From Tridacna crocea (taxonomy: Eukaryota; Mollusca; Bivalvia; Cardiida; Cardiidae), in the NCBI GenBank assembly GCA_943736015.1, contig OX031064.1, positions 32,487,361-32,551,360 on the forward strand: DNA of 64,000 nucleotides, given 5' to 3'. The translations under genes and the position numbers were made by a program. This document shows, piece after piece, positions 1 through 10,613 of the stretch (within the stretch, counting starts at the first letter, position 1; each line of letters opens with the position of its first letter). The notes beneath the pieces are model-generated. The model saw only the letters and a list, made by a program, of their open reading frames with translations, was not told the origin of the DNA and did not search any database.

Positions 1-160
1 CCAAGGAACATCCCTGCCAAGTTTCATCAAGATTGGCCCAGTGGTTTAGGAGGAGAAGATGTTTAAAGAAATTGTGGACGGCGGACGATGGACGACGCAC
101 GACGGACATTGGGCGATCACAAAAGCTCACCATGAGCACTTCGTGCTCAGGTGAGCTAAA
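1..160. mobile_element. End of hairpin-tipped interspersed repeat (copy 1)
   Basis: Matches 31740-31895 closely: catccctgccaagtttcatc, a ggtttaggaggag block, GGACGA-type short repeats, then a terminal hairpin GAGCACTTCGTGCTC flanked by gctcacc/ggtgagc. Short GACG repeats followed by a terminal hairpin resemble Helitron/Helentron-like or similar elements seen widely in bivalves. That class is my inference; the repeat and hairpin are visible. The left part is off the window. Confidence 0.65.
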
Positions 161-276
161 AATTTTGATGTTTAGCAAAGAGCTTAGACAACACGGCTCA
201 AAAGAAAGACCAATGAACACACTAGGTAACAGAAAGTGCTTGAAACTCATTATTTAAGCCATATCTAATTTCATAT

Positions 277-498
277 TTAACCCATTACCACACAATCTTT
301 ACTTTTGATGATCCTAAGAAAGAAGCCTTTAGTAAACATTGTGGGAAAAGGAGAAAATGCTGGTCACCAGCATTTTCTCCTTTTCCCACTATGTTTTCTA
401 CCCTTTCCAAATCAATTTTTGATGCACATTTATTTTGTTGTGTGCAAATGTTTTAAATTTTGAAAAGCCTAAAATTTTGTCGTATAGTAAAGAGTTAA
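277..498 (+). mobile_element. MITE A, full copy
   Basis: Starts TTAACCCATTACCACACAAT and ends TAGTAAAGAGTTAA. The central hairpin spans about 335-395 with the loop-proximal palindrome TGCTGGTCACCAGCA. This is the forward orientation, in which the half reading GACCCTGAGAAAGAAGCC comes first. Confidence 0.85.
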
Positions 499-536
499 AA
501 TGACCTGAATGTGAACAGGGGCAAAATTTTGCCAAA

Positions 537-652
537 TCTAGGTAAAATTTATGGCCTTTTTACTGTTTTACTTCTGGCTTTTTTACCTATGGCCTTTTTA
601 TCTATGGCCTCTTTACCTATGGCTTTTTTACCTCTGGCTTTTTTTACCACAC
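537..652. repeat. Minisatellite, TTTACCTATGGCC units
   Basis: Five to six imperfect direct copies of a roughly 16-bp unit (TTTACCTATGGCCTTT; variants with TCTGGC). It lies just downstream of the FANK1 exon 2 donor on the minus strand, so it is intronic. Confidence 0.75.
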
Positions 653-701
653 AACAATTTTGCCATTTGCAAAAAATTATAGATTGAATAAGCGTACTTA
701 C

Positions 702-873
702 GAATATAGATTTCCCCATTCTCCTGCCCTATCTTGCTCCTGTAGACACACCCTGACACGACCATCAGCTTTAATATTGTTTGCCATGGCTGATTCCAGG
801 GCATTGTCCCAGTACAGCTCTATGCTGTGATGCGTTACCTTGCCAACAACAGGTGGGTCAGGACGTGGAAGGT
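702..873 (-). CDS. FANK1: FANK1-like protein, exon 2 (start of fibronectin type III domain)
   Basis: Internal exon on the minus strand, bounded by a TTTCATTTCAG acceptor and a GTAAGTAC donor at 701. The 172 nt translate to a peptide containing PPVVGKVTHHSIELYWD, which I recognise as nearly identical to the N-terminal FN3 start of animal FANK1 (fibronectin type III and ankyrin repeat protein 1). Family knowledge: FANK1 is a testis- and cilia-associated protein with one FN3 domain followed by ankyrin repeats. Joined to the exon at 12112-12238 the frame is exact (1 nt carried over plus 2 nt here), and FN3 begins near residue 46. The exon ends after two bases of a codon. The remaining FN3 and the ankyrin exons must lie left of the window. 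Residues after ELYWD diverge from vertebrates, as expected for a loop. Confidence 0.9.
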
Positions 874-1010
874 CTGAAATGAAAGGAAATTAATCTTAAA
901 ACAAATACAGCATGTTGATATTTTGTATGGAAGAATCTGAAGGACAAAGCTCTTTACTCTTACATCAAGTCTCTTCTGTGGTATGATCCATGACAGAAAA
1001 TTTGTATGCT

Positions 1011-1226
1011 TTAATAATCCCTGGTTTTTACGAGTCAGGAATAGAAGCCTTTTGAAAACATTGTGGGAAAAGGAGAAAATGCTGGTAACCAGCATTTTCT
1101 CCTTTTCCCACAATGTTTTTTACCGTGTCATATAGAAAAATTATCTTTTTAGCAAATGTTAATTTGTCACCTACAAAATGCTTTCAATTTGATCTGGTCC
1201 AAAATTTGCCGTTTGGGAAAGGGTTA
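1011..1226 (+). mobile_element. MITE A, left terminus eroded
   Basis: Hairpin core at about 1062-1116; the right end GTTTGGGAAAGGGTTAA is intact. The left TIR is shortened to ttaataatccctgg, so about 12 bp of the terminus are missing. Confidence 0.75.
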
Positions 1227-1324
1227 ATACCTGATACTGTGGAAAAGTGTGATGGAAGTAAAGAGTTTAAATAAGGTAGATAACTCTAAAAGAATACTTG
1301 CAGGGGATCAAATTGGTTATCTTC

Positions 1325-1535
1325 CTTGTTTACAATCCCAGGTTCTGAGAAACAAGCCTTTTGAAAACTTGCAGGAAAAGGAGAAAATGCTGGTAACTAC
1401 CATTTTCTCCTTTTCCCACAATGATTTTCTACCCTTCCCAAAACAAATTTTAATTTTTGAGTCACTTCAATTTTGTTGTCTGCTGATGCTTTCATTTTGA
1501 ACAAGTCCAAAATTTTGTCCTTTGGTGAGGAGTCA
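1325..1535 (+). mobile_element. MITE A, degraded copy
   Basis: Core with aaaatgctggtaactaccat (one arm mutated), then the cttcaattttgttgtctgc and tttggtgaggagtcaa ends. Neither TTAA is intact. Confidence 0.65.
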
Positions 1536-1729
1536 AAACAAAAATTTAGATTTTTCCAAAATTTTAGTCTTTTACAGGCAACAAATTAGATGTGACCCAT
1601 CATAAAATCTAGATTTGTTTTTTATTAGAAAACAATAGCTGGTTACCAGCATTACCTCCTTTTCTCACAAAGTTTTCAATAGTCTTTTCTTCAATTGTTC
1701 AGTGTTATTATGTATAAGTCTCGATTGTG

Positions 1730-1945
1730 TGGTTACAACCTTTTACCAAACCAGAAATTTTTAGATTTGTCCAAATTCAAAGCATTTGCAGGCCATAAAT
1801 CAAATGTAGTTCAGAGAAAAATTATCTGAGATAGGGTACAAAACATTGTGGAGAAAGTTCTAGTTAACAGCATTTCCTCCTTTTTTCACATTTTTTTTCA
1901 AAAGCCTTATCTTCCAGGGTCGTGTCATTAAAAGTGTGTGATTAA
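1730..1945 (-). mobile_element. MITE A, old reverse-orientation copy
   Basis: Begins ccttttaccaaaccagaaat and keeps gtccaaattcaaagcatttg. The core arms have diverged (agttctagttaacagcatttcc). The flanks up to 2252 show no other recognisable feature. Confidence 0.5.
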
Positions 1946-2252
1946 AAGTGAAGTAACCTTTCATTTCTCCAACATGGAAGTGCGGTCACAAAATATGGTT
2001 AACTTTTTTGTATACAAAATCTGAATAAACCTTTTTTAAACCCTTTCAGGGGAACTTGAAGTAAATTGCTGAAAGAATAGATCAAGATCAGAACATCTAG
2101 TAGTGGTCTTGGATCTATAGCATTCATTCATTAAATCAAGCCTAAAATGAATAAAAATAATGTAAAAATGAGTTTCACTGTGGACTGAACTTCAGCCATA
2201 AAAAAATAGTTCGAAAATTAAAAATGGTTCAAGTGTTATATATTAACCCTTA

Positions 2253-2470
2253 CAACACAATAGAATTCTAGACTTGTCCAAATCGAATGCATTTGCAGAC
2301 AACAAATAGCATGTCGACAAAATGACAATACCCGCATTTGATAGGCTAGAAAACATTGTTTGAAAAGGAGAAAATGCTGGTTACCAGCATTTTCTCCTTT
2401 TCCAACATTGTTTTCAAAAGCCTTCTCTTAATGGGTTGTTAAAAGTTGGTATTGTGTGGTCAAGAGTTAA
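2253..2470 (-). mobile_element. MITE A, reverse orientation
   Basis: TTAACCCTTACAACACAATA start, core at about 2350-2410, end GTGTGGTCAAGAGTTAA. The internal arms are slightly shortened. Confidence 0.75.
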
Positions 2471-2626
2471 AAGACAAAATTACAATACCTGTAACTGATA
2501 GGATTGAAAATATCATTGGAAAAGGAGAAAATGCTGGTTACCAGCATTTTCTCCTATTCCAACAATGTTTTCAAAGGGCTTCTCTTGAAGGGTCGTTAAA
2601 AGTCTGTATTGCATGGTAAAGAGTTA
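2471..2626 (-). mobile_element. MITE A, partial (left third missing)
   Basis: Begins abruptly at acaaaattacaatacctg beside the preceding copy, repeating part of that copy, then core and end GGTAAAGAGTTAA. It looks like a tandem partial duplication of the 2253-2470 element. Confidence 0.65.
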
Positions 2627-2878
2627 ATATGAGATGAAAGAGGTAACCAACACAAAAGCAAAATTCACCGGATGAAATACCTTTTAAATGCCTCCCATAT
2701 AAAAAGGTTGGATACTTAGCAAATAATAGAAAATAAACATCCACCTTTTTATATACTTGAAGATCAAATGATCCGCTTTTTTCATAACCCTTCAGAATAT
2801 AAATTAACTCTTACTGCACAACAGAATTTTGTACTTTCAAATTTTCCTTTGGGTTATGACAGACCCTTCCCATATTCA

Positions 2879-2901
2879 CACCCCCCCCCCCCCCCCCCCC
2901 C
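2879..2901. repeat. Poly-C tract
   Basis: Uninterrupted run of about 22 cytosines. Nothing else is recognised between 2630 and 2980. Confidence 0.9.
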
Positions 2902-2984
2902 TTTTACTCTGACTGCTTTTCAAGGCTGGCACCAAAGTATAGAGTTTTCTCCACCCAGCTAATACAGCCTATAGTCATCTTTGT

Positions 2985-3435
2985 CCTACGCATATCATAT
3001 TCTTCGAAGATTCAACCTGTCTCAGCGGCTATGACTTATCACCCATCTCCTGCATACCTGGGAAAAGCAGGGGTTATAATGAAGTTATAAGCCTATTACC
3101 CAAGCATGTAGGGGCTGTTTTAATAAACGGTCAATGCGTAGGTTACATGCTTTTGTTTGAATGGTGTTTTACGCCGCTTTCAACAGTATTTCAGTCATAT
3201 CATGGCAGGGTTACATGCTAGCCAATCAAATCTGAATGAATCGCACCATGTAGGGTTTTATCAAATAAATGTTAATTTCATTCTGGAATTCAAAGTACAC
3301 GTATTAGGTCGTTTTGAAAAGTAAGTCTGCTTCTCAGTACCCAGGATTCCCAAATTAGATAGATGTGCATTTGCCGAATGCCGTCTAGCAGGAGATACCG
3401 GTAATGTCTCAGTGATCATTGCTGTTTATTCACTG
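2985..3435. repeat. Interspersed repeat L, copy 1
   Basis: Diverged second copy at 12650-13025. Shared blocks include catattcttcgaagattc, gggttttat, gtacccaggat and gccgtctagcaggagata-type strings in the same order. The class is unknown and no ORF is present. Confidence 0.6.
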
Positions 3436-3645
3436 TTAGCCAATTTAGACAGACAATAAGTGCTTGTTTTGATAAATATACTCTCTGAGCAAGATATTAC
3501 ATTTATTTCACATTTTTCAATCGTTTTTCAAGAAATAACAGTGGAATATTGTTCAGTATTCCATGCTTGCAACCAGTGAAAAATACTGATTTTATTTTCT
3601 ACTTCTTCAATTGAAGGCAGAAACAGTACTCCCGACCCTTTTAAG

Positions 3646-3870
3646 TTAACTCTTTACCAAACTACATAATTTTAGACTGGTCCAAATTCAAAGCACTTGC
3701 AGACAAGAAAATAAACATATTTAAAAAATTGAAATTTGATTCCAGCAGTATAGAAAACATTGTGGGAAAAGGAGAAAATGCTGGTTACCAGCATTTTCTC
3801 CCTTTCCCACAATGTTTTCAAAAGGCTTCTGTCTCAGGTAAAAACCAGGGATTGTTTGGTAAAGGGTTAA
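3646..3870 (-). mobile_element. MITE A, full copy, reverse orientation
   Basis: TTAACTCTTTACCAAACTAC start and GTTTGGTAAAGGGTTAA end; near-perfect core hairpin at 3753-3815. One of the best preserved copies. Nothing further is seen in 3871-4190. Confidence 0.88.
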
Positions 3871-4189
3871 TACCTATGCCCTTCAACTAGACAGAAATAT
3901 GACATAGTGTATCTTATAATTCTAGTGCTTAACATAAATTATTGTAATGCAATGTTATGCAGACAGGGTATGCCACAGTGTATTTACCGAAAAGAACTAC
4001 TCAATTTGATGCAATTCCCCCCAAAAAAGGGATTAGAAGTTATAATGAAACAAATAGGATATATTCCAGTAAAAATTTGAAATCTCTCACGGAAAAAAAA
4101 TCCCCAATGTATTTTAATTAAAGTGAGAAAAATCCATTATGTAATTCTGACATTCACAATGTGGTGTCAGATAAAAACAAACAAACATC

Positions 4190-4395
4190 AGCGCTTCAGA
4201 TAGAGGAAGTGATTTTGATTTCAAAAATGAAAATATCATTAATTCTCCACTTAACTCTATGTTGTGGGTACTCATTAGAATTGTATCTATGATCAAGATG
4301 ATTCTAATGAGTACCCACAACATACTGGGTTCCAAAGAGAAATAATGGTTTTAGAAAACCAATTCACCTCCTCTTATCTGGAGCTCTGAAACACA
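4190..4395. mobile_element. Fold-back element H, copy 1
   Basis: Inverted repeat whose inner arms are gttgtgggtactcattagaat and its complement (4258-4281 and 4299-4323). The outer arms are cttcagatagaggaag and ctcttatctggagctctg. Related copy at 19690-19915. Confidence 0.75.
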
Positions 4396-4411
4396 ATTCA
4401 TTTATCTCTTC

Positions 4412-4636
4412 CCCACACAATGACGACTTTAAACGACCCTTGGAAAGTAGCCTTCTGAAAACAATTTGTGGGAAATTTAAAGGAGAAAATGCTGGTAACC
4501 AGCATTTTCTCCTTTTCCCACAAAGTTTTCTACCCTATCAAAGAAACATTGCACTCTTTGAGCCACATTGAAATTGTTGTCTGCAAATGCTTTCAATTTG
4601 GACAAGGCTATTTTTTCTTGTCTGATAAAGGGTTAT
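4412..4636 (+). mobile_element. MITE A, termini eroded
   Basis: Begins at ccacacaatgacgac and ends ctgataaagggtta. Four extra bases (attt) interrupt the left hairpin arm near 4470-4480. Confidence 0.7.
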
Positions 4637-4652
4637 ATATATTTTTCGTTTC

Positions 4653-4889
4653 TTAACCACTTTCCACACAGCCCTAACTTTTAACGACTCTGAGGAAGAA
4701 GGAAGAAGCCTTTGAAAATCACTGTGAGAAAAGGGAGAAAATGCTGGTAACCAGCATTTTCTCCTTTTCCCACAATGTTTTCTACTCTTTCAAAACATCA
4801 AATGATCATTTGGGCCACAATGAATCTGTTGGCTGCAACTGCCTTCAATTTGGACAAGTGTAAAATTTTGTCATTTGGTAAAGATTTAA
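4653..4889 (+). mobile_element. MITE A, full copy
   Basis: TTAACCACTTTCCACACAGC to TTTGGTAAAGATTTAA; core at about 4725-4785; 'gaagaaggaagaag' is a small internal duplication. Confidence 0.8.
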
Positions 4890-5082
4890 TATATTGCCCC
4901 TATATGAGGGAAATGATTAATCCAGGGGAATTTTTGTGCCATTCAAATCTAATTTTCTATTAAATATGATAAATCTGATTTAAATCCCTTTGAATCACAT
5001 CTTTATTCATCAACCGGTATATTGAAAACATGCAGGGATCTTCAGTACTGTCAGTATCTCATGCATTTAATACTACAGATCA

Positions 5083-5245
5083 ACACTTGGACCTCTATAG
5101 CAGATAATAAAATTTTAGACTTCTCCAAATTCAAAGCAGCTGCAGACAACACATTAAATGTGAATCAAGCTTTGTCTTTGAAAAGGCTGGAAACACTGGG
5201 GGAACTCCAGGAAAAAGGAGAAGATGCTGTTAACAAGCACTTGGG
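5083..5245 (-). mobile_element. MITE A, fragment
   Basis: Left half (gataataaaattttagac, tccaaattcaaagcagctgc) followed by a degenerate core (aaaggagaagatgctgttaac). The right half is missing. Confidence 0.55.
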
Positions 5246-5346
5246 TCTTGAATTTTTCATTAAAAACAATTCCCCTAATAAAAGGGTATAGATATGCGCA
5301 TTTAAATTAAGCTGGCTTGCATAATTTCATGCTTATGTTTGCAGTC

Positions 5347-5576
5347 TTAACTCATTAGGAAACGACAAAATTTTCGACTTGTCCAAATTGAAAGCATTTG
5401 CAAACGACAAAATAAAAGTGACTGAAAATTTGAAATTTGTTTGGTGAAGAGTAGAAAATATTGTGGGAAAAGGATAAAATGCTGGTTACCAGCATTTTCT
5501 CCTTTTCCCCACAATGTTTTCTTAAGGTTTCTTTCTCAGGGTCGTCAAAATTAGGTAATGTGTGGTAATGGGTTAA
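5347..5576 (-). mobile_element. MITE A, full copy, reverse orientation
   Basis: TTAACTCATTAGGAAACGAC to TGTGTGGTAATGGGTTAA, core at 5453-5520. The stretch 5577-6060 holds no recognised feature beyond low-complexity sequence. Confidence 0.85.
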
Positions 5577-6027
5577 CGAGACGGCATTTATACATGGAGG
5601 ATCCTACATGAGTGTTTATGAGTTTTGACTAAAATCGTATGACGCAAGCCTTAGTCAACAAGTTTGATAAAAATGACAATACATAAACACAAACGTGAGA
5701 TTCCATTTATCACATAAAATTAACCACAGACAGAAAACTATCCAGCATGATCACCAAAAGAAGAGTGAACGGTTTAAAGAGGGTTAAGTCCACCTATTTA
5801 ATTCCACAATGATATCGATTTTTTGAGACTTTCCCTGCATTTCCTGCTTTTTCTTAACCCTGAACCCTTATACGCCTTGGCAACAGAGACATGATTTCTC
5901 CTGAAAACGACGTAACAGTACAAATTCCCAAACAAACTGTTGTAATGGTTGATTTATGTGACAAAAATTAATTTCAAATGGCCCCTACCCCCTAACTATT
6001 TCCCCCTCAAATTTAAATCAAAATGGG

Positions 6028-6345
6028 AGGGGGGGGGGGCGTCTTCAGATAGATCATAGACATGGGCGGATCAAGAAGGGGGGACCGGACCCCCCCTGGT
6101 ATTTTGGCAAAAATGTGGTTATCAGATTTGTGAAATGGTACTCGTTTGATATTGCACAACATTTATGTAAAATAAAGTCATAAATTAAAAAAAAGGGTCT
6201 AAATAACTGGAAACGTTGACTTTTCTTGTAAACGGCTTACACCCACTGAAATCCGGAAATCAAAGTATCATATAATAAGACGAGTGTGTTTTTGGTGGGA
6301 CACCCCCTGAGAAAGATATCTGGATCCACGCATGATAGACATATT
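6028..6345. repeat. G/C-tract interspersed repeat
   Basis: Starts with a gggaggggggggggc run, then gcggatcaagaaggggggac and a ccccccctgg tract before AT-rich sequence ending acaccccctgagaaaga. The arrangement is reminiscent of hAT/other DNA-element termini in invertebrates; the class is uncertain. 6346-6620 is featureless. Confidence 0.4.
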
Positions 6346-6623
6346 AAGTTAACAAACTGTAACTAGGGTGCGTAATAAATAAGAAAAATGTAACACCAAC
6401 TGAACTTACTGAATAAACAGACAAATATTTGCATAATTATGTAAGAGATCAATCGCAATGAAAATTACACAGAAAGGTTCCGAACTGATTATTTTTTTTG
6501 TTATGTAAGCTACACAATTTTAAAGCTTTAAAATCAATCCTTGAACAAGCCAAGCTTGTGCTGTTTATTCTGGCAGTGCAAATGAAAAGCAAATCACAAT
6601 TACAACATACATTTTCTAGAAGC

Positions 6624-6852
6624 TTAACCCTTTAACAAACATTATCCCTGGTTTTTACAACAACGAGATTGAGGCCTGAAAAAACATTGTGGGAAAAGAA
6701 GAAAATGCTGGTAACCAGCATTTTCTCCTTTGACCACAATGTTTTCTACCCTTCCTTATCCAAATTTCATTTTTTCAGTCACAATTATTTTGTCGTCTGC
6801 AAATGCTTTCAGTTTGGACCAGTATATAATTTAGTCACCTTGTAAAGACTTA
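6624..6852 (+). mobile_element. MITE A, full copy
   Basis: TTAACCCTTTAACAAACATT start; right end ccttgtaaagacttag is mutated away from TTAA. Core at about 6683-6745. Confidence 0.78.
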
Positions 6853-6920
6853 GGAATGGACCCTGATATTACACTTTGTTCAAGACTGTATGCAACTGGC
6901 AGCCAGGCTGACAAAATATT

Positions 6921-6998
6921 GTTGGCTTTGAAAAAAAAAGGCTTCCTTTGGTATTGGCTTGAAAAAAAAATGGCTTCCTTTGGCACTGGCTTGAAAAA
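6921..6998. repeat. Short tandem duplication
   Basis: Two 36-38 bp copies of tttgaaaaaaaaaggcttcc...ttggcttg side by side. Otherwise 6855-7280 shows no feature. Confidence 0.7.
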
Positions 6999-7284
6999 GG
7001 AAAACATGCATTATATAAAATGTTGGCAAAAACAATCTGAGAGTGTGGTAGCTTGGCTCTCTTTACCTAACATCTTTTCTTCAAGAAAAGGTTTCCCTTC
7101 TTTTTATTTCTCAGTCATTAAGTACACTTTATTTATTTAGAATTCCGTCTCAGACAAATGAATGAAGAGTCTTTTGATCAATGAAAGAAAGTAAACAGAA
7201 ATATCGACAGTGCACAATGGCTGACACAAGAGGTCATACTAACAGTCCATGTAAATAATTGTCTATTGAAAATGTCACAATAGG

Positions 7285-7455
7285 GCTCATTCTTATGAAC
7301 AAAGTCTGTAACAAACAAATAAATGAACAAATGAACAGCAGAAAATTAATACAGGGACCAGGCAGGATTCGAACCTAGAATGCCTGGACGAAAGGCCAAC
7401 ACCATAACCACTGAGCTAAAGAGATAATCTCCCTAATGCAGTTATAATAGGTATA
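7285..7455 (-). mobile_element. SINE-1 (tRNA-derived), copy
   Basis: On the minus strand an A box (TAGCTCAGTGGT, complement at 7407-7418) precedes a B box (GGTTCGAATCC, complement at 7365-7375), followed by a body with repeated tttgttcatttgtttg. Same family as the copies at 38080, 39440-40330 and 59440. Confidence 0.8.
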
Positions 7456-7483
7456 ATTTAACCGGGGTGCAGCCATGCATGCC

Positions 7484-7705
7484 TTAATTCTTTACCACAC
7501 ATTCCCGACTTTTAACGACCCTGAGAAAGAAGCCTTTTGAAAACATTGTAGGAAAAGGAGAAAATGTTGGTAACCAGCATTTTCTCCTTTTCCTACAATA
7601 TTTTCTACGCTTCCCAAGACAAATTTCAATTTTTGATCCATACTTAGGATGTTGTCTGCAAATTCTTTCAATTTGGACTGGTATACAATTTTGTCGTTTG
7701 GTTAA
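7484..7705 (+). mobile_element. MITE A, forward, shares its right TTAA with the next copy
   Basis: TTAATTCTTTACCACACATT to TTGTCGTTTGGTTAA. The terminal TTAA at 7702-7705 is also the start of the following element. Confidence 0.85.
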
Positions 7706-7879
7706 CTCATTACCAAACGTCAAAATTTAAGGTTTGTCCAAATCCAAAGCATTTTCAGCCGACAACATAAAAGTGACTGAAAATTTGAAATTTGTGTTGT
7801 GAAGGGTAGAAAACATTGTGGGAAAAAGAGGAAATGCTGGGTCGTCATCATAAGTCGGGATCGTGTGGTGATGGGTTAG
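7702..7879 (-). mobile_element. MITE A, reverse, internally deleted
   Basis: TTAACTCATTACCAAACGTC, then gaaaacattgtgggaaaaag, then a jump from aaatgctgg straight to gtcgtcatcataagtcggga. Half of the core hairpin and the adjoining arm are deleted. Confidence 0.8.
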
Positions 7880-7904
7880 CAAACCCGGACTTAAAGTCTT
7901 CATT

Positions 7905-7965
7905 TATTAATACGGAAGTCTGTTTTTGGACAAAAAATTGCATTAATATTTACAAAAGCTATCTT
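7905..7965 (-). mobile_element. SINE-1 tail fragment
   Basis: ggaagtctgtttttggacaa and attaat match the 3' body of the SINE-1 units at 39700 and 40050. 7966-8300 contains only a weak MITE A remnant near 7965-8020. Confidence 0.45.
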
Positions 7966-8299
7966 TCTCAGAGTCGTTAAAACCCAAGAATGTGCGCCGA
8001 GTACAGTGAGGGTTAAGATCTACATTATATCACTGATATCCCGTGTGAAGTAACCTGATTAAACCCGAGGCTCTGAAATTGCCTTCCAAATAAGGTGCTG
8101 AAAGTGTTATCTAAACCAAGACCTACATGGTACCATAAAAAAATTATCCTGCAAGGTGATCTAATCAATTGAAAAAAAGATATAGGTATGTGAGACAGTC
8201 AGTGAGGGTGCTGCCTGATCTCCAATCTAAAATGAAAGGTTAAACTTTTAACTCCAGCACTGTAATGACTGTTACGAGTTATAACTTATGCCACATGCA

Positions 8300-8478
8300 G
8301 TTGGGCGTGTCTGATTCATGACCTGGTGGTTATGAGTTCGACACCCGGTTGAGGCAAACTTTCTTTCCAGCATATTTTAGCCTCCCACCTCTGCTGAAGC
8401 ATGTGAGAAAAGCACTTGGTGGCTTTGAAACAAAAGTTGTGTTAGTACCGGTGTGAGAAACACTTGAGCGTCATCATT
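8300..8478 (+). mobile_element. SINE-2 (tRNA-derived), 5' eroded
   Basis: B box region ggttatgagttcgacacccg at about 8328-8347, followed by body words caaactttctttcc, ctctgctgaagcatgtgaga and ggtgtgagaaacact. The same body occurs on the minus strand at 17035-17228. The A box is degraded. Confidence 0.7.
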
Positions 8479-8484
8479 TTATTT

Positions 8485-8548
8485 TGTCGTCTGCAGATGC
8501 TTTCAATTTGGACCAGTCAATAAATTTATCTTCTGGTAAAGAGTTAAG
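8485..8548 (+). mobile_element. MITE A, right-end fragment
   Basis: attttgtcgtctgcagatgc through ctggtaaagagttaa, without the core. Confidence 0.7.
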
Positions 8549-8594
8549 AATATGTCATATGTAGATAACAGTCTCTAATAGAAAATCAAGGTCT

Positions 8595-8822
8595 TTAACC
8601 CATTACCACTCAATCCCTACTTTTGACGCCCCTGAGAAAGAAGCCTCTAGAAAACATTGTGGGAAAAGGAGAAAATGCTGGTAACCAGCATTTTCTCCTT
8701 TTCCCACAATGTTTTCTACCCTTCACAAAACAAATTTCAAATTTTTAGTCACTTTTATTTTGTCGTCTGCAAATGCTTTCAATTTTGACAGTCAAAAATT
8801 TTGTCGTTTGGTAATGGGTTAA
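8595..8822 (+). mobile_element. MITE A, full copy, array member 1
   Basis: TTAACCCATTACCACTCAAT to TTTGGTAATGGGTTAA; near-perfect core at 8652-8713. Confidence 0.9.
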
Positions 8823-9042
8823 CTCTACCAAATGACAAAATATTAGACTAGTCCAAATTGAAAGCACTTGCAGACGACAAAAAGAAAAATCAAAAATTGA
8901 AATTTGTTCCAGCAGGGTAGAAAACATTGTGGGAAAAGGAGAAAATGCTGGTTACTAGCATTTTCTCCTTTTCCCGCAATGTTTTCAAATATCTTCTGCA
9001 TTTAGGGTCTTTAAAAGACCGGATTGTGTGTTAATGGGTTAA
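8819..9042 (-). mobile_element. MITE A, full copy, array member 2
   Basis: Starts on the same TTAA (8819-8822) that ends its neighbour, runs in the opposite orientation and ends GTGTGTTAATGGGTTAA. No feature is seen in 9043-9430. Confidence 0.9.
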
Positions 9043-9433
9043 GGCACTTCAACCAATATGTTTCACTGTTTGATTTGCAATGAGCAATGAACACATTTTT
9101 TAGATGCAGTATTCATAATTACATGAACTCATGAGTCTTCCATCTTAAGAAAGAGTCAGCAAAGGTTTACTTTAGAGTGGGCAAAAGGAGAATGCTATTA
9201 ACTTCAGACTTTACTTTTTTCTCACTTATATATGTTGTTTTCAAAATGTATCCCATTCTTTTAACCGACAGATATAATATGTAGTCTAAATTTTCTGAAC
9301 ACTGACGAGTCCAAAGTGTTGACACTTTTAATTTTCCGCAATTTTCTTTTGGGCACAAAAAAAGAACCTACAGGGTGAAGGCTACCAATTATAGGCATAT
9401 GACAATTCAGGTATCAAGGTCAATTTTGCATAT

Positions 9434-9644
9434 TCAACCCTTTACTGACTTCTATAAACAGGGGAAAGAAATCTCTTGAAAATATCAAAGGAAAAGGAGA
9501 AAATGCTGGTAACCAGCATTCCCTCCTTTTCCCACAATGTTTACCACTGTATCAAAGAAAATAGCACTATTTGAGCCACTTCGAAATTGTCAACTGCAAA
9601 TGCTTGCAATACTAATACTTTGTTCTCTGGTAAAAGGTTAAAGT
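9434..9644 (+). mobile_element. MITE A, diverged copy
   Basis: caaccctttactgacttc start; core aaatgctggtaaccagcatt with mutated outer arm (ccctcc); ends ctggtaaaaggttaa. Confidence 0.7.
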
Positions 9645-9696
9645 ATTCCAACCATTTTTATGACAATTATTTATCAAATGGCACATAGGGCACCCT

Positions 9697-9925
9697 TTAA
9701 CCCTGTCCCAAACAATCCCTGGTTTTTACAACTCTGAAACAGAAGCCTTTTGAAAACAATGTGAGAAAAGGAGAAAATGCTGGTAACCAGCATTTTCTCC
9801 TTTTTCCACAATGTTTTCTACCCTGCTGGAAACAAATTTCAATTTTTGAGTTACATTTATTTTGTCATCTGCAAGTGTTTTTAATTTGGACCAGTCTAAA
9901 ATTTTGTCGTTTACTAAAGAGTTAA
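9697..9925 (+). mobile_element. MITE A, full copy
   Basis: TTAACCCTGTCCCAAACAAT to TTTACTAAAGAGTTAA; abuts a truncated third element at the shared TTAA 9922-9925. Confidence 0.87.
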
Positions 9926-9982
9926 CCCATTACCACACAATCCCTACTTTTGACGACCCTGAGAAAGAAGCCTTTAGAAAAT
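9922..9982 (+). mobile_element. MITE A, truncated at 60 bp
   Basis: Perfect start TTAACCCATTACCACACAAT running to gaagcctttagaaaa, then unrelated sequence. The break falls at the beginning of the hairpin arm. Confidence 0.8.
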
Positions 9983-10169
9983 GTCCTTGTAACATGTCTG
10001 CGTATCTGTCACTGTTGACACAAGGTTACATATATCTCCGACTCTCATAGAAACTTTTTCATGTCTTACAACTTGGAAGTTGTTGAAACCATTTCTGTAA
10101 ATCGATAAATTGCTTAAAGTCTGCAATTCTTTTCCTTTCAACATTTTTTAAAAAAAATGTTTATAATAT

Positions 10170-10352
10170 TTCCCCTTTGCCACATAATCTTGACTTGTGA
10201 CAACCTTGATGACAAAGGTTTTCTAAAATTAAGCCATGGTGCTCTAGATGTGTTTCATGTCTACTACCTTGAAGTCACAATTAGTTTGTTGTCTACAAAA
10301 TCTTTAATGCTTTCAGTTTAGCCAGGTCTTCAATTTTGTCTTCTTGTAAATG
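10170..10352 (+). mobile_element. MITE A, ancient remnant
   Basis: tcccctttgccacataatct start and tcttcttgtaaatg end; the hairpin core has been lost. Confidence 0.45.
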
Positions 10353-10383
10353 TTTAGAACTCAGTTCACATTTTCCTTATGGT

Positions 10384-10613
10384 TTAACCCTTTCCCAAAC
10401 AAGTCCTTGTTTTTATGTGTCTGCAGTACAAGTCCTTTGAAACCACTGTGTGGGAAAAGGAGAAATTGCTCATTCTTAGCAATTTCTCCTTTTCCCACAG
10501 TGTTTTCTACGCATTTGGAGAACTTTCTGCCGTTTTTATCAAATTTTAAATTGTCGTCTGCAAACTCTTTAAGTTTGGAAGAGTCCAGAATTTGTTCTTT
10601 GGGAAAGGGTTAA
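10384..10613 (+). mobile_element. MITE A variant with aaattgct core
   Basis: TTAACCCTTTCCCAAACAAG to TTTGGGAAAGGGTTAA. The inner palindrome is aaattgct..agcaattt rather than aaatgctgg..ccagcattt, as in subfamily A2, on otherwise A-like arms. Confidence 0.8.

Noticed and set aside
7484-9042. Regularly spaced palindromes resembling a CRISPR array
   Set aside because: Units are about 225 bp mobile elements in both orientations in an animal genome, with spliced host genes nearby; there is no repeat-spacer structure.
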